Shown here: positions 23,298 to 32,551 of the stretch, piece after piece
How positions within the stretch are numbered: position 1 is the first letter of the stretch
How the letters are laid out: the number at the start of each line of letters is the position of its first letter
Assembly: GCA_025459175.1 (NCBI GenBank)
Contig: JALORC010000034.1
Location: forward strand, 1 to 55,318
Reading direction: 5' to 3'
DNA: 55,318 nt
Origin: Planctomycetota bacterium
GTDB lineage: Bacteria > Planctomycetota > UBA1135 > UBA2386
Position numbers and translations under genes: made by a program
Notes under the pieces: model-generated
What the model was told of the DNA's origin: nothing
What the model saw: only the letters and a program-made list of their open reading frames with translations
Database searches by the model: none

Positions 23298-26200
23298 TCA
23301 GCCGCGCTGCAGCGTCCCGTGCCGCCAGCGATCCGCCAGCGCATTGATCGGCTCGCACAGCAGATCGACCACCGGCATCGTCGCCAGCAACCCATCATCG
23401 AACACCGGCTCCGTCTCCGTGACCGCGTCACTGAGCGCCGCATACCGATTGCGATAGCCGCCGAGCACTGACCGCAGCGCCCCGGCATCCATCTGCTCCC
23501 GCAACCGCACGTGCAGCAGCGTGATGCCGACCGTCCTGTTCTGCTCGACCTCGGGCACCATCACGACGATGCGTTCGTCGCTGCGGCCCTTGGCGACCAG
23601 GCACTGCCGTTCCATCGCCACCAGGTGCTTGGTGCCGCGCAACGTCGGGTTCTGCGCCGTGCGCGAACGCAACCCGGCCGCGACCCCGCGCTGGTCGATG
23701 GCGTGGATGCGGGCGGTGCCCTGCTCCAGATCACCGTCGATGCGATAGCGCGTGCTGCCGAGCACCTCGACCACCGCCGGATCGATCCCCGCGAGCGCGC
23801 GCAGGTCGCGGTAGCCGACGTGATCGCGCACCGCACCGGCGGCGAGCAGCGCCTTCACCAGCGGCACCGTCAGCACCGCCTCGTCGCTGCGCGAGATGCC
23901 GACCGTGACCGTCTTGGCCTGGTGCTTGATCGCGTCGACCGGCCGCGTCAGCTGGTCGATCGCCGTGGTGAGTTCTTCCGTGAGCCGATCGATGACGATG
24001 CCGGGCGCACCCGGCTCCCCGAACTCGATCGCGAACACGTCGAGCGGCACGAAGCCGAGCGCGTAGTTGCACAGCGACACCAGCCGCGCCGCCGTGCGGG
24101 CCTCCAGCGTGCCGTCGTAGCGGCCGAGCAGGAGGTCCTTGCGGAACTCGATCCAGTGCGGCTGCAGGTGCCCGTGCAGGCGGCCGAGCACGTCGCCTTC
24201 GCCGATGCCGGATGCGAACGCGACCTCGATCGCGCCGCGCATCTTGCGCAGCGGCAGCGCCAGCTGGTCGATCGCCATCGCCGTGCGGTAGCCGAACAGG
24301 TGGCCGGCCATCGTCGACAGCACGTAGGCCAGCGCCGGGTGCACCGCCGGCACGTAGATCGTCGCCGCGGCGGCGGCGAAGCGCGCCTCGCCGGCGGTCG
24401 CGATCACGATCGGGCACGCCTTGTGCGCCTTGTAGATCGCCACTTCCTTGGCGACGTCGTCGGCGGTCGAGCCGGTGAGGCCGGCGGCGCAGACCAGGAT
24501 CATCGGCTCCGACGACAGATCGATGTGCTTCTTGTCCTCGGTCGCGTCGCAGGCGATCGACTTGTAGCACAGCTCGCTGAGCTTGATCCGGATCTCGGCG
24601 GCGGCGACGCGGTTCTTGCCGTTGCCGACCAAGGCCCAGTAGCGGCGCTGCGGCGCCAGCTGCCGCGCGATCTCGGCGATCGCCTGGTCCTGCTGCAGCA
24701 CCGAACGCATCGCCTTCGGCAGGTCGAGCAGCGCCTGCAGCAGTTCGTGTTCGTGCGCGTCGTCGGCGACGTTCGCCGCGCGCGCCAGCGCCAGCGCCAG
24801 CAGCTGGCCGGCGGCGCACTGCGCGTAGAACGCCTTGGTGCTGGCGACGCTCATCTCGACGTCGCGGCCGTCGCTGGTGTAGAGCACACCGTCGGCCTTG
24901 TCGGTCAGGTCGCTGCCGCGGCGGTTGACGATCGCCAGCACCGGCGCGCCGCGACCGCGGACGAGATCGACCGTGCGGTTGGTGTCGGTGGTGGTGCCCG
25001 ACTGCGACACCGCGACGATCAGCGTGTCGCTCATGTCGTCGCGCATGCCGAAGCCGCTGAGCTCGGTCGCCGGCATCGCCTGCACCGCGATCGTCGTGCG
25101 AGCGAGGGCGTCGGCGAGTGCACCGGCGATCGCCTGCCCGGCGACGGCGGCGGTGCCCTGGCCGATCACCAGGATGCGCTTGGTGCGACCGTTGCGCAGC
25201 GCTTGCGCGACCGCGGTCGGCAGCGAGGCAGGTGGCAGCGCGACCCGCAGTTTGCCCTGCTGCAGCACGATGCGGCCGCGCAGCGTCTTCTGCAGCGAGT
25301 TCGGCGCCTCGCCGATCTCCTTGGCGAGGAAGTGGCGGAAGTCGCCGCGGTCGATGTCGCGGGTGGTCACCGCGGCCTTGGCCAGGTTCTTCTCGGCGAG
25401 CGGCAGCGGCGTGCCGTCGTAGGCGATGCGCGAGATGCCGGCGAGTTCGCCGGCGGCCTGGCGCTCGATCATGACCACCTGACCGCGCGACGCGGTCGGG
25501 TTCTGCGGATTGCCCGGCGTCTCGCCGTCCATGCGCAGATAGCGCTCGCACTCCTCGATCACGCCGTACGGCTCGCTGGCGACTACGAACGTGTCCTCGG
25601 CGGTGCCGATGTAGAGCGCCTGGCCGCTGCCGCGCAGCGACAGCGCCAGCCGGTGCGGGTCGCGCGTCGTCGCGGCCGCGATCGCGACCGAGCCCTCGAA
25701 CGCGGCCACGGTGCGGCGGAACGCCTCGGCGAGCGGCAGGTCCGAACGCAGCTGGCGCGACACCAGCACCGGGATCACCTTGGCGTCGGTGGTGATCGGG
25801 TCGTGGATGTGCAGACCGTGCTGGCGGATCAGCTCGTGGTGGTTGTCGACGTCACCGTTCAGCGCGCCGATCACGTACGGGCCGTTGGCGTCGTCGCTCT
25901 CCTCGTGGTTGAGCGGGTGCGCGTTGGGCTCGCTGATGATGCCGACGCTGGCCCAGCGCGTGTGGCCGAGCACGAGTGCTTCGGCGCCCGGCGTGCGCAG
26001 GGCGGCCTGCAGCAGGCGGTCGGCGCGCATCGCCGCGCGCAGTGCCTTGGTGTTGTCGCCGAGCTCGCCGATCTCGGCGGCGTGCTTGTAGACGAAGTTG
26101 AGACAGCCGTCGGCGAGCCGCACCGAGCCGTCCTGGAACAGCGGATCGCGGTCGCGCTCCTGTCGCAGCGTGAGCAGCTCGCCGCGGTCGGCGGCGAGGC

Positions 26201-26738
26201 CGGTGACGATCACCGAGATGCCGGCCGAGTCGCGACCGCGGACCTCGAGCCGATCGAGCGCGCCGAGCGCGATCTGCAGGCTCGAGAACGAGGCGGCGGC
26301 GTCGAGGTGTGGCAGGTCGCCGTTGGCGAGTTCGCGCACGGCGAGGCAGTGCGGCAGGCGGTCGCGCAGCAGCGCCCACAGGCCGTCCTTGAGCCGCACG
26401 ATCGCCTGGTTGCGCAGTTCGAGGGCCGGGTCCGGGTCGTCGGTGACGGCGCCGGCGTCGAGCGAGCGTTCGTGGTCGTGCAGTTCCTTCTGCATCGCCT
26501 GCAGCCGGCGGGTCAGCTCGGGCACCGCACCCTGGTGCTGCAGCAACGCCCACAGGCCCGGTACGCCCTTCAGTTCACGATCCAGCCGCAGCAGCGCATC
26601 GGCGGCGGCGCCGAGCTGGAGATGATCACGGCCGGCGGCGAACGCGCGCTCGGCTTCGGTCAGCAGCGCCTGCAGCGCGGCCAGGGAGGGGGCGGTGCGT
26701 CGGCTTCGACGACGCAACACGGCGATGATGCCACACAT
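23298..26738 (-). CDS. Giant GlmS-like protein: split glutaminase plus two SIS domains and extra C-domain
   Basis: A 1146-residue relative of glucosamine-6-phosphate synthase (normally about 610). The N-terminal MCGIIAV supplies the Cys2 nucleophile, but about 140 helical residues separate it from RLEVRGRDSAGISV (residues 164-177), which in GlmS follows within about 25. Then come LGHTRWASVG and ALNGDVDNHHEL. SIS domain 1 has SQSGTTTDTNRTVD (about residue 580) and VASTKAFYAQ (about 630). SIS domain 2 starts YWALVGNGKNRVAAAEIRIK and lacks the usual GELKHGPIALI. About 290 further residues match nothing I recognise. It may be a glutamine-dependent ketose aminotransferase with altered substrate or regulation. 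It is unlikely to be simply glmS. Confidence 0.8.
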   Translation of the reverse strand: MCGIIAVLRRRSRRTAPSLAALQALLTEAERAFAAGRDHLQLGAAADALLRLDRELKGVPGLWALLQHQGAVPELTRRLQAMQKELHDHERSLDAGAVTDDPDPALELRNQAIVRLKDGLWALLRDRLPHCLAVRELANGDLPHLDAAASFSSLQIALGALDRLEVRGRDSAGISVIVTGLAADRGELLTLRQERDRDPLFQDGSVRLADGCLNFVYKHAAEIGELGDNTKALRAAMRADRLLQAALRTPGAEALVLGHTRWASVGIISEPNAHPLNHEESDDANGPYVIGALNGDVDNHHELIRQHGLHIHDPITTDAKVIPVLVSRQLRSDLPLAEAFRRTVAAFEGSVAIAAATTRDPHRLALSLRGSGQALYIGTAEDTFVVASEPYGVIEECERYLRMDGETPGNPQNPTASRGQVVMIERQAAGELAGISRIAYDGTPLPLAEKNLAKAAVTTRDIDRGDFRHFLAKEIGEAPNSLQKTLRGRIVLQQGKLRVALPPASLPTAVAQALRNGRTKRILVIGQGTAAVAGQAIAGALADALARTTIAVQAMPATELSGFGMRDDMSDTLIVAVSQSGTTTDTNRTVDLVRGRGAPVLAIVNRRGSDLTDKADGVLYTSDGRDVEMSVASTKAFYAQCAAGQLLALALARAANVADDAHEHELLQALLDLPKAMRSVLQQDQAIAEIARQLAPQRRYWALVGNGKNRVAAAEIRIKLSELCYKSIACDATEDKKHIDLSSEPMILVCAAGLTGSTADDVAKEVAIYKAHKACPIVIATAGEARFAAAAATIYVPAVHPALAYVLSTMAGHLFGYRTAMAIDQLALPLRKMRGAIEVAFASGIGEGDVLGRLHGHLQPHWIEFRKDLLLGRYDGTLEARTAARLVSLCNYALGFVPLDVFAIEFGEPGAPGIVIDRLTEELTTAIDQLTRPVDAIKHQAKTVTVGISRSDEAVLTVPLVKALLAAGAVRDHVGYRDLRALAGIDPAVVEVLGSTRYRIDGDLEQGTARIHAIDQRGVAAGLRSRTAQNPTLRGTKHLVAMERQCLVAKGRSDERIVVMVPEVEQNRTVGITLLHVRLREQMDAGALRSVLGGYRNRYAALSDAVTETEPVFDDGLLATMPVVDLLCEPINALADRWRHGTLQRG

Positions 26739-26756
26739 CGAGAATGGGTCTCCGGT

Positions 26757-27935
26757 TCAGCGCGCAGCGAACTGTTCGAGGCCGGACCGCAGGGTCGCGG
26801 CAAGGCGAGGATCTCCCGCTTCTTCGATCGCAGCGGCGAGTTGCTTGAGCCAGTTCGTGGCCGACGGCGGCAGCGCCGCGGGCGCGATCTTGACGTGCAC
26901 CTCGGGGTCCTGCCACCGCACCCGCATGCTGTCGCAGATCACGACACCGAGGTTCTCGCGCAGGCCGGTGGTCGTACGTTCGCGCGACAGTGCCTCCCAG
27001 CGCGGGGCGGGGATGCGCACCGAGACGCGGGCGTCGATCCCGACATGGATCTGACCGTCCGCGGTCCATTGCACGAACTGGTCGCCGTGCTGGCACGACA
27101 GCAATTCGATGCCGCCGACGAACACGGTGTCGCCGTCGGTGCGCAGCGTCGGCAGCCGCAGCTCCTGGCCCGACTTCTGCCGGCAGGCGTCGAGCACCGC
27201 GCGCAGCCCGGTGGCGACATCGGGGAACGAGCCGCCGTTGGCGAGCGGGTGCGCATCGCCGAGCCAGGTCTTCAGTGCCTTGTGCGCGTCGCCGGCCATG
27301 CGCTGGCCCCACGGATCGCCCTGGAACGTGCGCTCGTCGGCGAGGGCGTCGAGCAGCGGCTGCAGCGGCGCCGGTCGGCCCTGTTGCAGCAACAGCATCG
27401 ACAGGCGCGCCTTGGCGCGGGGATCGTCCTCCGGCAGTGTGAGCGCGGTCTCGTCGCCGAGCAGCACCATGCCGAAGCGGGCGTGCGTGCGCATCAGCCA
27501 CGACGGGTCGTCGCGCCGCATCTTGAAGAGATCGGTCAGTTCGCCGGCGGTTGCCTTCGGCACCTTCGGCGCGCGCAGCGCGAGGCCGCGCATCGCCGAC
27601 GCGCGCCAGTAGAAGTCGGGCAGCTCCGTCCACTCCCGCAGTAGCTGGAGCACCGGGGCGTCGAGGTTGGTGTCGTCGGCGATCGCGTCGACCAGTGCCG
27701 CCGGCAGTGCGTTGTTGCCGCGCTGCTCGGCGAACGCGCGGATCGCCGGGATCGATGCGGCGCCGCCGCCGGCGACCTTGCGCGCCGCGGCGAGCCGCAG
27801 GCCGTAGCGGGGCGACGTGCAGGCGCGCTCGACTTCCTTCGGCCAGTCGGTCGAGACCGGGTCCTGGTCACGTGGCCAGAGGGCCAGCAACGGCGAGGCC
27901 ACCGCGATCAGCAACAGGATGCGCACGGCGTTCAA
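26757..27935 (-). CDS. Exported HEAT-like protein of unknown function
   Basis: A 392-residue protein with a signal peptide (MNAVRILLLIAVASPLLALW). The first 230 residues are helical pairs with HEAT-like character (for example RLAAARKVAGGGAASIPAIR). The C-terminal 150 residues contain beta-strands (GDTVFVGGIELLSCQHGDQF, HVGIDARVSVRIP) and a final helix. No catalytic motif is recognised. It lies four bases after the DUF3299 gene and 18 bases before the GlmS-like gene, so the three probably form one transcript. Confidence 0.75.
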   Translation of the reverse strand: MNAVRILLLIAVASPLLALWPRDQDPVSTDWPKEVERACTSPRYGLRLAAARKVAGGGAASIPAIRAFAEQRGNNALPAALVDAIADDTNLDAPVLQLLREWTELPDFYWRASAMRGLALRAPKVPKATAGELTDLFKMRRDDPSWLMRTHARFGMVLLGDETALTLPEDDPRAKARLSMLLLQQGRPAPLQPLLDALADERTFQGDPWGQRMAGDAHKALKTWLGDAHPLANGGSFPDVATGLRAVLDACRQKSGQELRLPTLRTDGDTVFVGGIELLSCQHGDQFVQWTADGQIHVGIDARVSVRIPAPRWEALSRERTTTGLRENLGVVICDSMRVRWQDPEVHVKIAPAALPPSATNWLKQLAAAIEEAGDPRLAATLRSGLEQFAAR

Positions 27936-27939
27936 GGTC

Positions 27940-28341
27940 TCACTTCACGGTGTCGGCGTCCATCGCATAGAGGGAGACGACGACCTCGTCCTCCTTCTCC
28001 TCGCCGACATAGAGCTTGCCGGTCACGGTCACGACGCTCGTCTTGATGTCCATCGTCACGCCGTCGGGCAGCGTGCAGAACACGATCTCGTTCATCTTCG
28101 GCGTGCCGTTGCAGCCGCAGGCTTCGTTGATCAGCATGAACGAGTTCACCGGCGAGCTGCCCGGCTCCTCGCGCACCATGAAGCCGCGCACCGTGACGAC
28201 CTTCTCGTCGAGATCGGTGACTTCCTTCGGCAACGTCATGCCCTCCGTGTAGTCGAACCCGGCCAGGGTCGCGAAGCCGATCGCGACCGGATCGCCGGAC
28301 AGCAATGCGCACAAGCCGAGGGCGACAGGAAGACGGAACAT
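27940..28341 (-). CDS. DUF3299-family exported protein
   Basis: A 133-residue protein matching DUF3299: VRGFMVREEPGSSPVNSFML near residues 51-70, then NEACGCNGTPKMNEIVFC near 72-89 and a strand VVTVTGKLYVGEE. The N-terminal segment MFRLPVALGLCALLSGDPVA is a signal peptide. In the family, the Cys-containing block and location beside metal or lipoprotein transport genes hint at a periplasmic metal-related role, but this is not established and no transporter is adjacent here. First gene of the three-gene minus-strand group. Confidence 0.8.
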   Translation of the reverse strand: MFRLPVALGLCALLSGDPVAIGFATLAGFDYTEGMTLPKEVTDLDEKVVTVRGFMVREEPGSSPVNSFMLINEACGCNGTPKMNEIVFCTLPDGVTMDIKTSVVTVTGKLYVGEEKEDEVVVSLYAMDADTVK

Positions 28342-28374
28342 GGCGACGCAGGATAGCAGCGATCGGGGCCGGTT

Positions 28375-29187
28375 TCAGGTGACCTGCAGCCCTTCGATGC
28401 CAGGGTCGCCAGGGGGCAGGCGCAGGTCCAGGGCGGCCAGGGCCTCGACCAGCACCTCGCTGACCACGAGATCGCGGAACCAGTTGCGGTCGGCGGGCAC
28501 TACGTACCACGGGGCCCGGTCGGTGCTGGTGGCGCTCAGGGCATCCTCGTAGGCCTGCTGGTAGTCGTCCCAGCGGGCGCGTTCGTCGAGGTCGCGCGAA
28601 CTCCACTTCCAGCGCTTCTTGGGGTCGTCGATGCGCTCCTGCAAGCGCTGCCGTTGCTCGTCCTTGCTGATGTGCAGGAAGAACTTCAGGATCGTCGTAC
28701 CCTCGCCGGCGAGCAGGTTCTCGAACGCGACGATGTGCTCGTAACGCGCCCGCCAGCAGGTCTCGTTGCAAAGGTCGTGCACACGCGCGACCAGCACGTC
28801 TTCGTAGTGGCTGCGGTTCCAGATCGCGATCTCGCCGGCGGCCGGGGCGTGCGGATGGATGCGCCACAGGAAGTCGTGGGCGAGTTCCTTCGCGGTCGGC
28901 GCCTTGAAGCTCGCCACCTTGACCCCCTGCGGGTTCACGCCGTCGAACACGCTGCGGATGGTGCCGTCCTTGCCACCGGCATCCATCGCCTGCAGCACCA
29001 CCAGCAACCGGTGCTTGCCCTGCGCGTAGAGCTGCTCCTGCAGCTCCTCGAGGCGGTTGTTGAGCTGCTGCACGCGGTCCCGGCCCTGCTCCTTGTCACC
29101 GTCGAAGCCCTTGGTCTTCTGCGGGGAGATGTCGGCGAGGCGCAGTCGCTTGCCGGGTTGCACGCGGAAGTGGGAGAAGGCGCTCAT
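28375..29187 (-). CDS. PPK2-family polyphosphate:nucleotide phosphotransferase
   Basis: A 270-residue PPK2-domain enzyme that moves phosphate between polyphosphate and nucleoside mono- or diphosphates. Seen: Walker A-like MDAGGKDGTIRSVFDGVNPQ (about residues 64-83), VKVASFKAPT, WRIHPHAPAAGEIAIWNRSH, HYEDVLVARVH (Walker B region), and the late IDDPKKRWKWSSRDLDERA. The lid Arg/Lys-rich segment is kept. Start chosen at MSAFSHF (29187); the longer frame upstream has no signal. Which nucleotide is used cannot be decided by eye. It is about 33 bases upstream of the DUF3299 gene. Confidence 0.92.
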   Translation of the reverse strand: MSAFSHFRVQPGKRLRLADISPQKTKGFDGDKEQGRDRVQQLNNRLEELQEQLYAQGKHRLLVVLQAMDAGGKDGTIRSVFDGVNPQGVKVASFKAPTAKELAHDFLWRIHPHAPAAGEIAIWNRSHYEDVLVARVHDLCNETCWRARYEHIVAFENLLAGEGTTILKFFLHISKDEQRQRLQERIDDPKKRWKWSSRDLDERARWDDYQQAYEDALSATSTDRAPWYVVPADRNWFRDLVVSEVLVEALAALDLRLPPGDPGIEGLQVT

Positions 29188-29255
29188 CCGGGCGAGGGTA
29201 GCGGGGCCCGGCTTCGGCGCAACGAGGCCGAACGGCCCGCCGCGTAGCGCGACGA

Positions 29256-31868
29256 TCACGACAGCAGCTGGGCGAACCGCATCGCGAGTTCGGGCCGGCG
29301 CTGCATCAGCGAGGCCCAGGCCTGCGCGCAGGCGGCCCACGCCTGCACGCTCATGCCGCGCTGCGCGAACAGCGCCATGACGTCACCGCCCTGCTGCATC
29401 GCCTTGATCAGGATCGCGTAGTCGCGCAGCGTCGCGATCGGTTGCCCCGGCAGCACGACCTCGAGATCGATCGGTTGCGGGTCGCTGCGTTGGGCCAGGC
29501 GTGCGGCGGCGGCAGCGACCTCGGCTCTGGCGGCCGCGGCGGCGGCCGCCGCCTCGGCTTCGAGGAGGGCCCGGCGACCCGCTTCGGCGCGGTGCCGTTC
29601 CTGCTGCTCGCGCGCCTTGCGTTCGGCCCGATCGGCGGCCTCCTGCAGGCGCTGGCGTTCGCGCTCGGCCAGTTCGCGTTCGTGCTCGAACACCTCGTCG
29701 GCGAGCCGCAGCTCGGTCTGCATGTGCTCGACGAAGCCGCTGACGTCGTCGTTCGGGTCGGTCGCGGTCGAACTCGTGAACACCTGCATCAGTTCGGCGT
29801 GGGCGGTGGGCAAGGCCATCGCCGCCGCGCGCCACGGTGCGTCGAGCGGCTCGCTGCGCAAGCGGTTCACGACCCCGGCCATCCAGCTCGCCGCCAGCCA
29901 CAGGCCGAGGCGATGGGCGCCCTTGCGCAGCAACTCGGCGGCGCGCGTGAACGCGATCGGTCCGATCGGCACCAGCCGCGGGTCGCGGTCGTGGCGATCG
30001 AGCAGCGTGCGCAGCAGTTCCGGGGCGCTGCGCAGGTCGAAGCCGGAGTACTGTTCGAATCGCCGCGCCGGGTCGCCGCCGTCGATCTCGGTGGCGCGCG
30101 GATCCGCGTCGCGCAGCTCCTCGAGTCGGTCGCGGAAGCTGGCGGTCGCCTGCCACAGCGCCGCGCGTTCGTCCGGGTGCGACAGCATGCGCTGCCAGCA
30201 GGCCTGGCGCAGCGCGTCGAAGCTGTCGCTGCCGCGGTTCATCCAGGTCGTCTCCGCCAGCACCGGGGCGAGGCGCAGCCGGCCGTCGTGACCGAGCTCC
30301 GACCACGTGGCGAAGAACAGTTCGAGCGTGCCCGGATCCACCGTGTCGCCGTCGCCGCGCGAGCGACTCATCAGGTGGAACAGCGACTCGAGCGCCCACT
30401 TGGTCGTGCTGGCCTGGCCGAGCCAGCGCCGGAACAGCGCGCGCGGGGCGGGGCGGGCCGCGATGGCCAGGAACAGGTCGATGCGGTGGAAGCGGCGCAG
30501 CGCCTCGGCATCGAGTTGTCCGAGGCCGCGCGCGGCGGCGTCGGCATACACCTCGACGGCACTGGCGGCGCGGTAGGGGCGGCTGCGGTCGTCGGTGTGG
30601 ACGGCCCACTCGAGCAGCCACTGCACCTCGTTCGGCTGCAGCGTGGCCGTCGCGACCCAACGCGCGAGGCCGGCGCGCGAAGCTGGCTCGACGTCGTCCC
30701 ACTTGGCCTGCAGCAGCAGGCGCAGCGCGCGTTCGCGCAGCGCCGCTGCCGCAGCGAGCCGCCCACCGCGATCGAGCACCGTCAGCACCGCGTCGAAGCA
30801 CGCGGCGCTGGCCGGTTGGCGCAGCTGGCGCAGGATCGCGTCGATGGTGGCTGCGTCGTCGGCATCGACCAATCGCTGCAGCAGCCGCGGACTCTGCCGA
30901 CGGGCGAGCGCACGCAGCGCCAGTTCGGCGCGATCGGCATCGGCGTCGTCGACGAACGGATCGAGCGCCTCGTCGTCGTCGAGCAGCAGTGCGGTGCCGA
31001 ACCGCAGCAGCGGCTCGGAGTGGCCGAGACCGCTGCGCAGCGGTCCGAGCAGGTCCGCGGCCTGCAGCGCGGTGCGGGCGCGATCGCTCGGCATGCCGCC
31101 GGTGGTCGCGACGGCCAGCGCCAGCGTGGTCTCGAACGCGTCGGGGCGCTGCTCTCGGGCGGCCGCGGCCACGGTCCGCATCTGCGCCAGCGGTGCGCGC
31201 GCCGACCACTGCCAGACGAACGGTGCGACCCGCGCCAGCGCCAGCGTGGCCTCGGTGGCGAGCGGCGTGCCGGCCGCGATCTGCTGCCAGGCATCGGCGA
31301 CCAGTTCCTGGTCGGCGCGCCCGCGGCGCAGCAGCGCGAGACCGGCCAGCGTGCGGGTCAGCTCGGTGGCGCCGTTCGTGCGCAGCGCCGCGAGCCGTTC
31401 GTCGTCGGTGCCGCGCGGCGGCGGCGGCGCTCGCATCGTGTCGATCTGCTCGACGCGCCACGGCAATGACGCGACCAGATCGTCCTCGAGGCGATCGGCG
31501 ACCGTGTCGTCGGTGAGGAAGCCGGCGGCGAAGCGGGCCTCGTCGCACAGGCGATCGACCAGCGCGCGCTGGCTCGCATACCGCGAACTGAACACCTCGC
31601 GCTGCGCCGGGTCCAGCTCGCGGACCCGCTGCGCCAACGACAGGCCGTCGACGCCGGCCTGCACCAGCATGCGCGCAGCGCCGTAGTGTTCGGCGGGCAC
31701 GAGTTCCGCCGCGCACTGGCGACAGAACTTCAGCGCCGGCGTCCAGCGTGCGCAGGCGCCACAACGCACGTCGATGCGGACCGGGCCGCCGCAGTGGCGG
31801 CACAGCTGACCCGGCTGCCAGTCGCGGGACTGCGGCCGGTCGCAGGACTCACAGTGAACGGCGCCCAC
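29256..31868 (-). CDS. Large zinc-ribbon protein with helical repeats and coiled coil
   Basis: An 870-residue protein of unknown function. Residues 6-52 hold four CxxC knuckles (6/9, 23/26, 36/39, 49/52), enough for two zinc sites. Residues about 60-680 are helical, with HEAT-like parts (LALRALARRQSPRLLQRLVD). Residues about 700-800 form a strongly charged coiled coil (ELAERERQRLQEAADRAERK, then an Ala-rich stretch), and a small globular end follows. No signal peptide, so cytoplasmic. The preceding gene encodes the same zinc-ribbon module, with nine bases between the two genes. A scaffold role is likely. Confidence 0.78.
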   Translation of the reverse strand: MGAVHCESCDRPQSRDWQPGQLCRHCGGPVRIDVRCGACARWTPALKFCRQCAAELVPAEHYGAARMLVQAGVDGLSLAQRVRELDPAQREVFSSRYASQRALVDRLCDEARFAAGFLTDDTVADRLEDDLVASLPWRVEQIDTMRAPPPPRGTDDERLAALRTNGATELTRTLAGLALLRRGRADQELVADAWQQIAAGTPLATEATLALARVAPFVWQWSARAPLAQMRTVAAAAREQRPDAFETTLALAVATTGGMPSDRARTALQAADLLGPLRSGLGHSEPLLRFGTALLLDDDEALDPFVDDADADRAELALRALARRQSPRLLQRLVDADDAATIDAILRQLRQPASAACFDAVLTVLDRGGRLAAAAALRERALRLLLQAKWDDVEPASRAGLARWVATATLQPNEVQWLLEWAVHTDDRSRPYRAASAVEVYADAAARGLGQLDAEALRRFHRIDLFLAIAARPAPRALFRRWLGQASTTKWALESLFHLMSRSRGDGDTVDPGTLELFFATWSELGHDGRLRLAPVLAETTWMNRGSDSFDALRQACWQRMLSHPDERAALWQATASFRDRLEELRDADPRATEIDGGDPARRFEQYSGFDLRSAPELLRTLLDRHDRDPRLVPIGPIAFTRAAELLRKGAHRLGLWLAASWMAGVVNRLRSEPLDAPWRAAAMALPTAHAELMQVFTSSTATDPNDDVSGFVEHMQTELRLADEVFEHERELAERERQRLQEAADRAERKAREQQERHRAEAGRRALLEAEAAAAAAAARAEVAAAAARLAQRSDPQPIDLEVVLPGQPIATLRDYAILIKAMQQGGDVMALFAQRGMSVQAWAACAQAWASLMQRRPELAMRFAQLLS

Positions 31869-31877
31869 GGCAGCGGC

Positions 31878-32426
31878 TCAGCGGCTGCGGCGGACGCGGC
31901 CCCAGAGCACGTCCTTGTCGGCCGCGCTCATCTCGATCAGCTTGGCCGGGATCGCGTCCTTCGGCAGCCCGTCGCGACGCAGCAACACCGCGAGCTCGAG
32001 TTCGCCGGTCGGCACGAACTGCGCGCCGCAGCTGCGGCAGAACTTGCCGGGGCCGCTGCTGCTGCACCAGAAGCAGGCGAGGATCGGTTCGGCCTGGCGG
32101 CCGCAGGCCGGGCACAGGTCGCCGGCCGAGTAGTCCTTCGGCTGCTTGTGCTTGCAGTGCACGCAGTGCACGACGTCGCCGCTGTCGACGACGAAGTTGG
32201 TCGGGGCCGCGATCGCGGCAGGTGCGGCGGCGGCGCCGGTGGCCCAGGCCATCACCTTCTGGGCGATCTCGCCGGGCAGTCCGACCAGCGCGGCGAGGGT
32301 GTCGGCGTCGCCGACCACCGCGAAGTCGCTCTTGCTGCCGACCCCGACTTCGCCGAGGCGACTCAGGTTGGCATCGGTCAGACCCTTGGCGCGGAGGACG
32401 TTCTTCTCGAGTTCGGTGAGTGGCAT
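31878..32426 (-). CDS. Small zinc-ribbon protein, partner of the 870-residue protein
   Basis: A 182-residue protein. Residues 1-65 are helical and end in a helix-hairpin-helix-like stretch (LAALVGLPGEIAQKVMAWAT). An Ala/Pro linker follows, then four CxxC knuckles at 88/91, 105/108, 118/121 and 130/133. Spacing (13, 9, 8 residues between pairs) almost equals that in the downstream gene (13, 9, 9), and both share a VHC..C start, KFCR.C and a following VP block. The modules are therefore duplicates. Function unknown; DNA or protein binding is plausible. Confidence 0.78.
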   Translation of the reverse strand: MPLTELEKNVLRAKGLTDANLSRLGEVGVGSKSDFAVVGDADTLAALVGLPGEIAQKVMAWATGAAAAPAAIAAPTNFVVDSGDVVHCVHCKHKQPKDYSAGDLCPACGRQAEPILACFWCSSSGPGKFCRSCGAQFVPTGELELAVLLRRDGLPKDAIPAKLIEMSAADKDVLWGRVRRSR

Positions 32427-32474
32427 GCGATGGTCTCGGTGGCGGTGGCGCGCCGCAGGCTACTGCCGGCTGCG

Positions 32475-32512
32475 GGCCGATGGCCAGGATCGACCGGCGC
32501 AGGCCATCGGCC
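32475..32512. terminator. Stem-loop with 11-base arms between two minus-strand genes
   Basis: GGCCGATGGCC (32475-32485) pairs perfectly with GGCCATCGGCC (32502-32512) across a 16-base loop. It lies 40 bases after the exported cyclophilin stop and about 50 bases before the small zinc-ribbon gene. No T-run follows on the minus strand, so it is either a Rho-type or structural terminator, or a large operator. Confidence 0.4.
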
Positions 32513-32551
32513 TGATGGCGGCCGGGGCATTGGTCTCGGAACGGGGCGGTG

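Noticed and set aside
23511..27644. A 1377-codon plus-strand open frame opposite the GlmS-like gene
   Set aside because: Same artefact: no domain, Arg/Ala/Asp-rich, and the opposite strand has clear GATase and SIS motifs.
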